Positions 1 to 11,375 are shown, counted from the stretch's first letter. The stretch is DNA of 64,000 nucleotides from Paraspadella gotoi (GCA_051294375.1 CM119266.1:19603657-19667656), one strand, 5' to 3'. Notes: a model not told the origin generated them from the letters alone. Program-made: numbers and translations.

Positions 1-195
1 CTTTCCGCTGACTTTGGACAGGCTTTGGTGTTTTAAGACCTCAATCACTCTTACAAGATAATAACACAGCAGGTACCTGCTAGCTTTCAATCAAGACTCG
101 TTCACAGTCTCGTTTAATCACTCCCAGAATACCTGGCTTCCCAATCAATAAAGTGGTGTAATATTTCAAAGAATGTATCAATTGTACAAAAGGAC
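1..195 (-). repeat. Family A dispersed repeat, copy A1 (cut by window edge)
   Basis: The reverse complement matches the copies at 3480-3725 and 27340-27560: an ACGAGACTGTGA block, a CTTGATTGAAAGCT block, TTATTATCTTGTAAGAGTGAT, then CAAAGCCTGTCCAAAGTCAG. The distal end of the unit lies outside the window. A stretch upstream in element orientation (about 120-195) is shared with the copy near 34.7 kb. No coding potential and no terminal inverted repeat was recognised, so the class is unknown. Confidence 0.75.
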
Positions 196-479
196 CTATT
201 TTATCTTTAACTTCTTTGTCGTTTGCCTTTCACCTTCCTCTGCGCTGGTCGATGTGTAAAAGGTCCACGTCTCTTTATCAGAGAAAGGTTGGGATAAAAA
301 CGACGACAATGACGACGACAATGACGACGACGATGAAAAAGGCGATGGTAGAATGGAGAGAAAAGTGGATGAAGGCGAGAGACGTCGATTGCGAAGGAAA
401 CAAAGTGAAAGTTGATAAAACAAACGACGAAGACGTCAAAAGAGAAATAAACAAAATATCCTGACTACTATTGTTACAA

Positions 480-930
480 CATTAACAAGGGGAAAATGAA
501 GAAAACAATGACGGCGACAAAGAATGACTTTTTGACAAGGATAGAGAAGACAACATTGAAGGCGACAAAGAATGACTCTTTGACAAAGACATGGACAAAG
601 CGCTGAGTGGTTGGAAAATAGCAATCCACAAATTTTTTCACCCCTCTTGCAAGCATGGAATGGATCCTGGGCTTGGAACAATGCTTGAGGGTTTTTGGCC
701 ATCATCATGGTTCCCGCAGGGAGCGTACCATTAGGGATCAATCCCAGTACCTGCTGGTCATGAGCCAATGAGCCACTGGGGCACGACTGAAAGAGTCATA
801 CTTATAAGTGGAGTAAACTTATTGAGAAGACAACAATGAAGACAAAGAATGACACATTGACAAGGACAAAGAAGACAACATTGAAGACGACAAAGAATGA
901 CTCATTGACAAGGACAAAGAAGTCAACAAC
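480..930. repeat. 48-bp minisatellite, split by a SINE
   Basis: Units begin GACAAAGAATGAC and run through TTGACAAGGA to GAAGACAACATTGAAG. Starts are visible at about 516, 564, 840 and 888, so the spacing is 48 bp on either side of an inserted block at about 605-830. A related degenerate GACGACAATGAC stretch lies at 300-355. The unit length is a multiple of three, but stops interrupt it and I see no gene. The remainder of 196-480 is similar degenerate Asp/Lys-like low-complexity DNA. Confidence 0.7.
653..805 (-). mobile_element. tRNA-derived SINE, copy 1
   Basis: Read on the minus strand, the head carries an A-box-like TGGCTCATTGG (765-775) and, about 30 bp on, a degenerate B box GGGATTGATCCC (734-745). 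This is the internal Pol III promoter layout of tRNA-derived SINEs. Upstream TTCAGTCGTG and downstream AAAACCCTCAA...CCATTCCATG are shared with the copy at 11488-11692. It sits inside a 48-bp minisatellite. The tail and target duplication were not resolved. Confidence 0.7.
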
Positions 931-1315
931 GACGATAACAACGACCTCTTAAAGAAGGAAGAATGAAAAGGAAAAAAAAGTCGTTTGTCCGCCACAAGAG
1001 GTCGCTTCTCATTTAGTTCTTTCTTTCTTTGAAAGACCTACTTTGGAATTATGGGCATCGATTCCCGAATGACCACCCAACAATTATTTCCTTAATTTTC
1101 TTCTCTCGACCTGTTTCGTTGTCCAAGTCTTGACTTGACGTAATCATTCTCGTCCGAACCATTTTTCTCTTATCGATAATATTTAACTCATAGGAAAAGA
1201 ATTTTCTTTGTATAATTTAGATTGTTTTTAAAGTAAACGCTAATTATCTGACTAAGAAACATTTTACAATTGTTAATTTTGAAGTAAGGCGAAATGCATG
1301 GTCACCTCTCTCCCT

Positions 1316-1318
<3 letters not shown>

Positions 1319-1351
<33 letters not shown>

Positions 1352-1406
1352 TCTCTCTCTCTTTCTCTCTCTTCTCTCTCTCTCTTTCTCTCTCTTCTCT
1401 CTTCTA
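1319..1406. repeat. (CT)n microsatellite
   Basis: Interrupted CT/TTCTCTC tract. It encodes only Ser/Leu or Arg/Glu repeats in the six frames, so the overlapping ORFs are spurious. Confidence 0.9.
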
Positions 1407-1592
1407 ATTTTCTTCCTTCTCCGCCTCCTCACGCCTCCTTCAGGTTGACGCTGTTCTTTTTCTGTCCCGCCTCCTCCTCCTCCTCCTCCTTCTCCTTCTC
1501 CTTCTCCACGTCCACCCACGGCTCGTCCCGCTGGCCCTCTTAACATCTGCCTTTGCACCTTTGACCTTTCGGGCCTCGAAATCGGGGCCCAA

Positions 1593-1790
1593 ATGAAACT
1601 CGACCCTTTTCGACCGGCGGGCACCTCGAGAGGGCCTCCGCGCCGCCACCACGCCCCCTTCCAGTGTCCCTGGGGATCTCTAGGAAGAAGGAGTTGGCCC
1701 GCTCGTCAATATTACGGAGGCAAAGTCACTAGAAGAGGAGAAAAGGTTCCAAGATTTGATCTCATAGTCTCAGCGACTGCCAAGAAATAG
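1593..1790 (+). CDS. Candidate small ORF, 65 aa, unidentified
   Basis: An ATG-initiated ORF in a GC-rich patch (about 1540-1760) within AT-rich surroundings. The product is Arg/Pro/Gly-rich at first, then less biased (QYYGGKVTRRGEKVPRFD), and ends in a stop followed by TAAG. An AATAAA lies about 50 bp downstream (near 1840), which would suit a terminal exon. The opposite strand is also open, with an Arg-rich reading. No domain was recognised. It could equally be a CpG-rich promoter patch. Confidence 0.22.
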   Translation: MKLDPFRPAGTSRGPPRRHHAPFQCPWGSLGRRSWPARQYYGGKVTRRGEKVPRFDLIVSATAKK

Positions 1791-2475
1791 TAAGATACTC
1801 TTTAACCTTTTAAGTAATGTCTTTTTAGCCTATTAAAATAAATATTTGTACTACTTTTACTATTTTAGAATGGGCTTGAGTCTTACTTAATATCGTAAGC
1901 TACTTGTTAAGTTATCATATAAACAACTACAAATCAAATTCTTTACATGTTCTAAAAAATATTGTCATGATTCAGAAGTCGATTAATGATGAGAGAATGA
2001 AAAGTATAAATCAGATAACTTCCTCCAAATGAAGCACAACCTCGCTTCATACCAAAAGCCAACTGATAGCCTGATAGCCTGATAGCCACCTGATCTACTA
2101 CCCTCGTTCGCCTGCACGGTCCAGGGTGGTTCTCCCTCTTAACCTTCGCCTTTGCCTCCATTCGTTTTTTTCGTGTTAGTGGCCGTCGTCGTCGTCGTCG
2201 TCGTCGTCGCCTCGCCTCGACTGAGGGCCATTGTCATTCCATTCATATGGAAATACAACGGCTAAGGATATTTGGCCAAAAGATGGGCGCCTGAGAAGAG
2301 CGAAAGGCGGGAGGGTGGGGGACGAGCAGAGATGAGAGGGTGAAGGCGTGGGTTGGTGGGTTAGTGGTTATAGAAAGCTGTGAGTGGAGGTAAAGAAGGA
2401 AAAAATGGAGCCAGGTTGTAACACGATGTAGTATATGGACGGGGGGAAGAGACGGCTTGAAAAATAAGAAAATTA
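1791..2475. other. AT-rich spacer with (GTC)n tract
   Basis: Contains a short CTGATAGC triplication (about 2061-2090) and a GTC trinucleotide run at about 2180-2212. Otherwise nothing recognisable. Confidence 0.6.
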
Positions 2476-3413
2476 ACAAATCAAGTGAGGTACAAGAGCT
2501 ATTTTAGTTGTAATAAAGTCTGTGGAATTCGATGATGATAAACCATTTTTTTGTATAGTCTCATCTTCTTTGTCGGAAATGGCGATTTTTGCAGCATATA
2601 GGTGCTATTAAAATGGAGCAAACATTGTAGAGTATAAGAAACTCAAATTATTAAGATTTTATAAAAGCTATATTTAACTTACATAATATGAAAATAAAGA
2701 CCCATTAAATATTTTGGTAAGTTTATTTACAAATTTTATATTTTATTAATAGTTTGTTAGTATAGTTATTTAATAATAATAATAAAAAATAAGCTAAAGT
2801 GAAAAAAAAAAATTTTAAAAATTTTAAACCGGATTTGAATTCCTTACAAAAAGTTAGTATAAGAAAGTATAATCCATTTTCAAAAAATCTTTCATTAAGT
2901 AGGTTAAAAATATTAAAAACTATTTTTTGTTTATTTTAATTTTTTGCTTAAAATTATAGTTTTTTCTGAATTGATGACCAACTTAATGACATAGAATTTT
3001 GATATAATAAATTATATTTTCTTATATCAACTTTTTCCAAAGAATGCAAATCCATGAAAAAATTTTGAAATTATTATTTTTAACTTTAGCCCAATTTTTA
3101 CCTAATAATTATAATATAAAATATGTTAACTAACTTTTTATAAAGACATAGAAATTTAAAAAATAAATTACAATTATTTATTTAAGTCTTTATTTTTATC
3201 ATTCAAAAAGCTCATTATAATAGTTTTATATAAATATTAATATATTTATACTTTATAATAACTTATAATGGTTTTGCTATTTTAATAACAATTTATATAA
3301 CATTAAAAACCGCCATTTCCGACAAGAAAGATAAAATTATACAAAAAAGGTCATACGTTCGAATTCTACAGACTACATTACACTAAAATAGCTATGTACC
3401 TCACTTGATTTGT
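2476..3413. mobile_element. Fold-back / MITE with ~105-bp terminal inverted repeats, TA target duplication
   Basis: The left end begins ACAAATCAAGTGAGGTAC directly after TA (2474-2475). The right end is its reverse complement followed by TA (3414-3415). Near-identical inverted termini run inward to TTGTCGGAAATGGCG (about 2584) and its complement (about 3310). Weaker inverted similarity continues to the centre near 2930-2960, so the whole 938 bp can fold as one hairpin. No transposase ORF is present. A TA target duplication suits Tc1/mariner-type mobilisation, which is inference. The interior is related to the element at about 4240-4900. Confidence 0.85.
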
Positions 3414-3479
3414 TATATTTTGGTTATTTTTCCAACGACTCTACTTAATAGGTCACAAAAAAGACTTCAGATTTCTGGC

Positions 3480-3725
3480 AACGTCTTACGCACCATCAAT
3501 CATATCATAGGATAGTGAGCATTACAGAATGAAAGAACGTTACTGATAGAAAATTATGGGAGTGAATAAACGAGACCGTGATAGAGGTCCTGCTATGTTA
3601 TTACCTTGTAAGCGTGATGGGGGCCTTAAACAACCAAAGTCTGTTCAAAGTCAGGAGCACAGTCGCTTATTTACTAAATGAATAAATAATTTTTATATTT
3701 GTTGTACAAATTTTATAAAGAATGG
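3480..3725 (+). repeat. Family A dispersed repeat, copy A2
   Basis: Carries ACGAGACCGTGA, TGTAAGCGTGATGGGGGCC, a CAAAGTCTGTTCAAAGTCAG block, and the terminal module CTTATTTACTAAATGAATAA followed by TTTTTATATTTGTTGTACAA. It is diverged from copy A3 by scattered substitutions. Confidence 0.8.
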
Positions 3726-3790
3726 GATGACAGCCTAACCAGTGATCTAAGCAGTGATCTAACCAGTTATCTAACCAGTGATCTCAAATA
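3726..3790. repeat. Short tandem repeat, about 16 bp x 4
   Basis: Units of AACCAGTGATCT type (TAACCAGTGATC, AAGCAGTGATC, AACCAGTTATC, AACCAGTGATC) immediately follow the family A copy. Confidence 0.75.
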
Positions 3791-4239
3791 CAAGGGTTTA
3801 GATTTGAATCGCGTTCATGCGTCCCTTCTAAGGGCAGCTCGCTGACTCTGACGAGAGGGCGTGAATGAGGAGTAGTGAGGAAGGGGGGCGGGGGGCGGCA
3901 TCATCAAACGAGGGAATGGGGATCGCAAAGCTTTGGTCGTTTGCGAGATTTTCTCTGGTAAAAAAAAAAAAAAGAAAAAAATCAGATTACGTATGCATGA
4001 ATTCGGACAAGGCTGCAAAGGACGCGAGCCACTCTGAGATAAAGACAAACTGGACGGTGATCTTCAACTAGCATTTTGACACTGACCTGAATCAGGATGA
4101 ACGACATCTCGGAGTAAAAGTTAAAACCTTACTTTACGTATTATCTTTTTCAGTCTTCTTCAAACTTATTCAGTTTTAGCAGCCTAAGTGCCAAAATTCT
4201 GTTAAATAATGAATAGGACTTTAACAGAGTCGTTGCATA

Positions 4240-4900
4240 ATATCTCTATTATCCACTAAGCGCGTAGGTAAATTCTTAAATTTAAACTTTAATTAAAATT
4301 CTAAAAGGTGAGGAACGAACAACATTATACTAATGAACATTTATGTAATAAAAAAATTTATAATAAATTTTACAATTTATGCAGTAGGGGCATATTTTAT
4401 ACTAGTTCTAAACCAATAAATGTTAAAATTTCAAACAGTTTTTTTCTAAAATTTTTTTGTAGATTTGGATTCGTCATAAAAAGTTGATAAAAAGAAATAT
4501 AACTCTTTTTGAAAAATTCCTTCATTAAGTGGGTCAAAAATTAGAAAAAACTATATTTTAAGCTGAAAATGAAACTTTTTATATATTAAATATAGTTTTT
4601 TAAATTTTTAACCACTTAATGAAATAATTTTTAAAAATGATTTATATTTTCTTTTATCAAACTTTTGACGAGGAATTCAAATTTGCAATCAGAATTAAGA
4701 AAAGCTTATTTTGAAATTTTTCGATTTATATGGATAGTATAATATATAAATATAGCCTACTGCGAAAATTAAAAACATAAAATTAATTTTTTTTTATAAA
4801 TTAATGTTTTACTGATGGTATGTTTTTCATAATTGACTTTTAGAAAATTTTCTATGTAACTTTTCACTACGCCTTATTATCCACATTATTATTCACTAAA
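4240..4900. mobile_element. Second fold-back element, related to the one at 2476-3413
   Basis: The two halves are imperfect inverted copies around a centre near 4560-4600. Anchors include TTCATTAAGTGGGT (left) against ACCACTTAATGAA (right), and TGCAGTAGG (about 4380) against CCTACTGCG (about 4758). The central arms share GAATTC..AAAAAGTT and TTCATTAAGTNGGT with the interior of the 2476-3413 element. The outer limits are approximate and no clean target duplication was found, so this looks like an older, eroded copy. No ORF. Confidence 0.65.
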
Positions 4901-5098
4901 CCTACTTTTTTTCAAAAACAGTTTTTATTAATTGTATGACTAGATAACCTTTTTATTGGTTTTTGTTGACAAAACAAGTTTCAGATCGAGAATGATTAAA
5001 ATAACAATAACAATGAAAAATGCTTAGTTTAAGAGAGACAATGGATAAACGATTGCGGGACGAAACGAGGACAAGTTATCGAGGCACATTCTTATGTT

Positions 5099-5101
<3 letters not shown>

Positions 5102-5160
<59 letters not shown>
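5102..5160. repeat. (GA)n microsatellite, ~28 units
   Basis: Almost pure GA run. Confidence 0.95.
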
Positions 5161-5163
<3 letters not shown>

Positions 5164-5394
5164 AAAGGCTGCGCGTTGTTGTTGTCTTTGACGCTGTTGT
5201 GCTTCCATATTGTAACTATTTTATAAGATATACGCATAGATTAAGTAATAGGTAGTGACTAAAAAAGTAGGACGGTACGAATAAATTTAATGCTCAAGAC
5301 TTTTGTTAAAAAATACATCTCTGATCCGCGGATCCCATTCGTTTTATGACTGTCACGCCCCCGTCGCCCGCCCGCCACTCCCCTCCAAATTTGT

Positions 5395-5900
5395 TTTTTT
5401 GCATCGTTGGATCCTTTTTTTAGCGACCTCTTTCGGTTTTGTCTCGAAACATCTTAACTCTTAAGTCTCGTCCCGTTTTTGACTTTCGCTCTTTTTGTAT
5501 CTCAATTCCTCTTAATTTTTTCTTATCTCTCTTTTCGCCTTTCGCTCTTTTTCTTCTTCGCTTCTTTCCATTCCGTTTTCCTCGCTTTTTTTTCGTTTTC
5601 AACCTTCCTATTTTCTTTTCATTTTCCTCCTTCCTTACTTCTTTATATTTTCCCTTTTTTCACCTTCGTTAATTATTTCTATTTTATAATTTAAACCTTC
5701 CTCTTTTCTTTCCATTTTCCTCCTTCCTCTTTTCTTACCATTTTCCACCTTCCTTAAATCTTTCTATTTTCCATTTTCCACCTTCCTCTTTTCTTCCCAT
5801 TTTCCACCTTCCTTACATCTTTCTATTTTCCATTTTCCACCTTCCTCTTTTCTTCCCATTTTCCACCTTCCTTACATCTTTCTATTTTCCATTTTCCACC
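5395..5900. repeat. Pyrimidine-rich tract with ~60-bp tandem units
   Basis: From about 5690 the unit CTTCCTCTTTTCTTCCCATT...TTCCACCTTCCTTA...TCTTTCTATTTTCCA repeats about three times. Upstream 5395-5690 is related but degenerate. ORFs here are Phe/Ser/Leu or Lys/Arg/Glu runs and are not credible proteins. Confidence 0.8.
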
Positions 5901-6396
5901 TCCCTCTCATCCAAATTCCTCCCCTCGACCCTTTTTTTCCATTTCGGGTCAAAGATTCGATGTTCATGTTTTTCCGCCTTCGATCTTCGCAAATGAAGCG
6001 GAAGGGAGACGATGAACTCAATGAAGTGAACCCAAGTCGGAGGGAGAGCGAGTCGAAGAAGTGAGATGGAGAGTGAGACGTGAGAGGGCGACCGAGGCGT
6101 GAGATGGAGTCAAAGAATGTATGTACTACAAAGGAACGGCTGATAGAGAGGGAGAGGATGGGCGATGACGCGAGACGGTTTCTTCCTTCAATGGTTCTCA
6201 AAGCGAAGCGGAAACCGAAACTCAATTGACGAAAAACCGAAACTCAATTGCCGAAAAATATCCAAAAAATGGACTCGTCCATATCGGAGTCGTCAGCATC
6301 GTCGTCGTTGTCGTCATCGCAGACGTTACTTTTATTGACGAAAAAATAACTAATCTTTTTGTTTTGTATCTGTTTCGTATTTTTTTTGGCTTTGAC

Positions 6397-6594
6397 CTCT
6401 TGAAATATTTCGAGGAAAAAAAAAGGATCGATTGACCTTTTGTCCGAATTCTCATTCGTCAATCAGAGGCGGTCTCTCGTGGTCCACGTCGGAATCAAGT
6501 TTTCCTTACATCCGCCTCTCTGAGCCGTTAACCTATGTCGGACTGCCAATTCCGTCGGCCACAGCGCCACTTGCAGGAAATCCATCTTATTCTT
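6397..6594 (+). CDS. Candidate coding segment without a start, 66 codons
   Basis: An open frame runs from just after a TGA to a TAG near 6594. It has ordinary composition in a region of higher GC (6440-6640), for example STSESSFPYIRLSEPLTYVG. There is no ATG, so it would have to be a spliced exon. A polypyrimidine run (about 6380-6400) precedes it but I see no strong acceptor. Unidentified and low confidence. Confidence 0.15.
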
Positions 6595-6899
6595 AGTCCC
6601 CTGACAAGTGAACGGTTTCACCACCCCAACACTCGGTGAGAATGATTAATCGTGATAGTCGACATATTTAAGTTCAAAATATGAATACATAAATCGATAA
6701 AAATTAACCGACCTTCTTGACAATTTCTTTTTATTTTATTATTTCCTTGGAAATTTTGATTTCATCTCTAATCGCTTTGATTTTAAACTCTTACAGAGTA
6801 CATAGTAACTCTTAGTTGTGACAGAACTATTCATTTAGAAAAAAAGTAAAGAAGCCAAATGTATCTGTTATTTGGAAACGCGTCATGGTATTCAGCTGA

Positions 6900-7005
6900 A
6901 AGGTCAGGAGACATTGGGTCTGGGGCAAGATAGCGTATTTATTTGCAGATATGGATAATTTAATATTGGTTTTACCATATACAATATTGGTAGGATAGAT
7001 CCATT
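6900..7005 (+). repeat. Family A fragment A8, diverged
   Basis: GCAAGATAGCGTATTTATTT and ATGGATAATTTAATATTGGT correspond to the end module of family A (compare 27490-27550), with mismatches and an indel. Confidence 0.5.
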
Positions 7006-7158
7006 TGTGATAGTGTGATAGTGAGGATTCTGGACCCGACCCGACCCGACCCGACCGAGTGACAGGATCGACTAATTTTTTTTTCTTTATTCTTTATGTT
7101 TTTTTTTTCATTGAGGCTCTCGATCTTCTTTTTAATAATTAAAAAAAACGACCCCGAT

Positions 7159-7185
7159 CTCTCTCTCTCTCTCTCTCCTCTCTCT

Positions 7186-7246
<61 letters not shown>

Positions 7247-7254
7247 CTCTCTCT
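7159..7254. repeat. (CT)n microsatellite
   Basis: CT tract with TTCTC interruptions. Confidence 0.95.
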
Positions 7255-7725
7255 GTCCCCTTACGGAGTCGGGCAGGAACCCCCTAGCGATCCTAAGGCC
7301 CATGGTGCCCGCGTTTCTCGTGGCCATCACCATAACGACGAAGATTTTATCCACGAAGCTTTTGAGAGAAATCAGGAACCATGAAGAATCTGGGGCCTGG
7401 GTCGATAGAGGAAGAGGAGAGCGCGAAGTAAAGGAGGCCAACGAGGAAGAGGAGGAGGAGGAAAAAAAAAACTCAGCAGTCGGAATTGAGAGGGCAGCGA
7501 AAGAGGTCGATTGGGGCGGAGGTGTGGTGGTTTTGGTGGGTCTGGTGGTTGGTTGGGCTGGTGGGTTTTGGGTGGGTCTGGTGGTTTTGGTTGATTGGGT
7601 GGCGGAGATGAGGGAGTGGTTGACAAGGCGGAAAGGGACGAGCGGAGACGATGAGAGTGCAGGCGCTTGTGGCCACATTCAAAGCGGGAAAAGTGGTTGA
7701 CGGTTCGCTGGTGACGGTTGAAAGG
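7255..7725. other. GC-richer patch with overlapping ORFs on both strands
   Basis: Both strands are open across 7302-7700. The plus strand gives a Gly/Val/Trp-rich reading and the minus strand a Thr/Pro/Ser-rich one, driven by a GGTGGTTTTGGTGGGTCTGG-type repeat at about 7520-7605. Neither looks like a conserved protein. The patch may be a promoter or first-exon region, but nothing decides it. Confidence 0.3.
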
Positions 7726-7729
7726 AATA

Positions 7730-8355
7730 AAAAAAAAGGAGATAGAATGAGAGAAAGATAGAAAGATAGTAAGGAAGAAAGACGGAAAGAAAGATAGAAG
7801 GGAGGAGAAAGAAAGATAGAAAGAAAGACAGAGAAAAAAAGAAAGTCCAAAATAACGATAGAAAGAAAGAAAGGAAGATAAAAGAAAGATAGATAAAAAG
7901 ATAAAAAAAAATAAGAAAGATATAAAGGAAAGAAAGACAGAAATAAAGAAAAGAACAGAGAGAAAAAAGAAAGTCAGTAAATAAAGATAGAAAGAAAGAA
8001 TGGAAGAAAGAAAGATAGAAAGATAGAAATAAAGATAGAAAAAAATAAGAGAGAAAGAAAAGAAAGACAAGAAAATAAGAAAGACAGAGAGAGAAAAAGA
8101 AAGTCAGAAATAAAGATAGAAAGAAAAGAATGGAGAAAGGATAGAAAGATAGAATAAAGATAGAAAAAAATAAGAAAAAGAAAGACAGAAAGAAAGAAAG
8201 GACAGAGAGAAAAAAAAGAAGAACATGAAGAAAAAAGAAAGATAGAAAGAAAGAAAAAAAGAAAGACATGAAAAAAAAAGAAGAAATAAAGTAAACAAAG
8301 AAAAAAAAAAAGACAGAAAGAAATATATAAAGGAAAGAAAGAAAGAAAGAAAAAA
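7730..8355. repeat. Purine-rich degenerate (GAAA)n/(AAGA)n block
   Basis: About 600 bp of GAAAGAAAGAT-like sequence with no fixed unit. ORFs on the minus strand are pure Phe/Ser/Leu artefacts. 8356-8570 is unique-looking sequence with a short ATCTATGG-type triplication (8430-8470). Confidence 0.85.
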
Positions 8356-8570
8356 GTCTGGGACGTGACTTGAAAAAGCGAAGAAAATGGGGAAAGAGAG
8401 GGCTACCTTTTTAATGGGCCAGCATCCAAGATCTATGAGGCATAATCTATGGAGCAAGATCTATGGGGCAACTGCGTGCCTGTGAGGCTTCGTAAGGTTG
8501 CGAAGCCCCCTGGGGGTGAAGAGGATTTCGAAAGGTAGATGGATAAGGAAAACATTTGCTCAATCTATGC

Positions 8571-8574
<4 letters not shown>

Positions 8575-8608
<34 letters not shown>

Positions 8609-8633
8609 NNNNNNNNNNNNNNNNNNNNNNNNN
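8575..8633. other. (GA)n tract running into a 25-N assembly gap
   Basis: Ns occupy 8609-8633. The GA run on the left flank probably stalled the assembly. The 8634-9100 sequence after the gap is AT/GA-rich with no recognisable feature. Confidence 0.95.
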
Positions 8634-9109
8634 AGGAGAGATATTGATAGAATTAGTAGAGTTAGTGGAGAATATGAAATATAATCTAATATATAATATG
8701 ATGATATAGTAGATAGAGTAGTGAGATGATAAAAATTATTAAGGTACTGAGGACGCGTATTTTGATATACGTGAAAGAGAGAAAGATATATTTAGAGAGA
8801 TAAAATGCGTTAATAGGATAGAAGGGGAGATCTTATAGAGAGACATTTATGATATGGTGGAGCATGTCTTGTATTTTTATTAACGAAAAACTGTATAATT
8901 GTATGATTAATAACATCAGTATTCTATGATGCATTTGTAAAGAGTGTGTGAGAAGTGATGTAAAAGATGTGAGATAGTTTATGTGATTAAGAGGGCTAAA
9001 TCAGTATTCTGATGTAGAGAGACGTATATAGAGAGACCAGAACTGAGACCTCGCTTTGTAGAGGGCTTTATGTGCTGACCTCAAGTGTTATATAACAAAA
9101 GCCCCAAGA

Positions 9110-10000
9110 GGACTCTTCAGTATCTGCCTTAGGGAATTTACATGATTTACATAACCTTCTTGTATTACGTCGTCCGTGTAAAAATAACAGAAATTATACC
9201 ACGCTCTAATCTTTTTTTGAATGTGCGCGTTGTGAATCCACGTGTCTGGATTTTCGTTCGCGAAGTTCGATTGGGCACAGGTTACTTCGAATTTATCCTC
9301 GTCTGGAAAACGGAAAAGTAAACGTCTGCCATCGCAGGTTGAGTTTAAGTTGTAAAGTTAGATTTAGTTACGTTATGTTCTAGTTTTTGGGAACTCGCAA
9401 AATCAGCCCTCGAAAAGTTAAGCACGAACGTAAAATTCTACAGGGGCTATGGATCAATCATGCAATTAATAAAGATAATTAAACCTTAATAACCAAACTC
9501 TTTCACTTTATATAAACCAGATAAATGTTTGGTTGTTTTAAATTTTTCCCGGAGAATTACAAAATCAAGACAATCTAAATACTTAAATTTACATAAGCGG
9601 CGTAAATCAATTCAATCTCGCGCATCCCATAACAATGTTTTTTACTCTGGTCAGAATGACATTAACGATATTGTATAAAATTTTTGTTTATTCTCAGCGT
9701 GAAAATAAGAAACTAGTTGACGAGAGTGGAATGAGGGAAAAAACGAGCCTTCGATTGGCGTAGCTCATCTCAATCGTCGTCGTACGTCGTCGTCGTCTTT
9801 ATCGTCGTAATCCGTCGTCGTCTTCTCTTGAGCCGCAAAGCCCGCAGTCATCCAGCGCCATCTTATGGTTGGAGAATTCCATTGAAAACGAAACCTCAAA
9901 AAAACCTTTTCGATCTTTCTTTTTTTTCTAGTTCTGTGGATGTTTGCTAAAAAATCTTTTCCGTCGAAATGAAGGTGCTCTCTCTCTCTCTCTCTCTCTC

Positions 10001-10044
<44 letters not shown>

Positions 10045-11375
10045 CTCTCTCTATCTGAATCTCCTCTCGGTCCTGTCTCTCATTGTTTACAGGGATTGGT
10101 ATTTTCGATCCCTCTTCTCTGATCATGATGGAGAGGGTGAACAACACGGTAAAAGCCCTCCTATTAGTCCCATTACTTTCTAAATGTTTTTTTTTTCAGT
10201 ATCATTGAAAATATTTGAATTACGTCCTCCGATAATTGGGAAATGAGCTGCAACTCTTTTTTCGTTCAAATATGTTCACCTAAAATATTTGTTTATCTTA
10301 TTCTATTTATCTTATATTCTTAGTTGTTTAGCTAGTTTTGAGAACAAAATTTGGTCGAGCCGTAATAAACAGGTGCGGTCCCGTGTTCGAAAAGTCACAA
10401 CGATTCTTCTCACGACCCGCGTGACCTCACTCGCAGCCGCCGCTTCATTCACAACAACGACCTTCGACGGTTTCTTCGCCATCCGATCTCTGCCTACCGG
10501 CCGAACGAGTTGAACGCTTCGTCGCGGTGAAGGCTTCGATCTCGCAGTCACGACGTAGCGTCTCTTCCCGATCCGCCTTCGCCGGTGGGAAATAAACGAT
10601 CTCGAACGGTGTGCGGTGCCGGGTGGCCGTGGTGCAAGCAGCCACGGGCTGGCAGAATAGCGCGGAGGCAAGCGGTGACACGGAGTGGCTGTTCAAACGT
10701 CCCAGCGGGGACGACGGGAAGACAGTCATCTCAGATTCGTTCCTTTTAATCATGGAAGGAGGAAGGAACAAGAGACCGGATGTGGGGGGGGAGCGGGTTG
10801 GGGTGAGTTCTTGTTTTAAGACAGATGAGAGTATTAACGAGATGGGACCGACGACGACGACGCACGACGGACCGACTGACGACACATGTTATTTGCCGTG
10901 GTCGACCGTTGGCCGAATGAAGGGGGGAAACTGCGCAAAATAGGATTGCTCCATTATTGCGCAATCTTTGGTAGCATAGCAAGGCAAACATAGAAATTTA
11001 TTAAAGCAATTACATAGCCTTGCTAAATCTGGTAGGTAGCCGAACGATAGAGATTTCTGTCTGTGATTTAGTGAAAAGTTTAATAATTTTATCTATCATC
11101 TTAGTATTAGCTTTGACTTTTATAGTTAGAAGTTGAAACAAAAAAGTTTTCCGCGCACACCGGACGATGCGTTCAACATGCTCACAATGAGTAATGATCA
11201 CGACCTATACATGCGCTGAACCTACCCGTTCAGAACGCGTGACCGCGGTGGCCTTCATTGGATATAAAGCGCATAAGCTCATGACCACTTACGACACCGA
11301 TAGGTTCAATCCCATACCGGTACTCCGCTGCAGCGCAAGCGGTGACGACGGCCGCGTCAACCTCTCCTTAGGGGT
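9110..11375. repeat. Left arm of a ~4.8-kb imperfect palindrome
   Basis: The reverse complement of this segment aligns throughout with 11535-13960. Shared landmarks include GGTTGAGTTTAAG / CTCAACCTGC, TCGAGGGCTGATTTTGCG, the GCCGCAAAG...CATCTTATGG block, the CT/GA tract at 9979-10050, AGCTGCAACTC, a GC-rich block at about 10400-10900, and a SINE at the inner end. The left arm mostly differs by single-base insertions relative to the right arm, a pattern typical of unpolished long-read sequence, although true divergence is possible. The loop between the arms is only about 160 bp. Confidence 0.85.
11196..11375 (+). mobile_element. tRNA-derived SINE, copy in left palindrome arm
   Basis: B box GGTTCAATCCC is intact at 11303-11313. 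The A box is disturbed by extra bases (TGGCCTTCATTGG, 11249-11261). It is the inverted counterpart of the copy at 11488-11692, so the two are one locus duplicated by the palindrome, not independent insertions. Confidence 0.7.
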
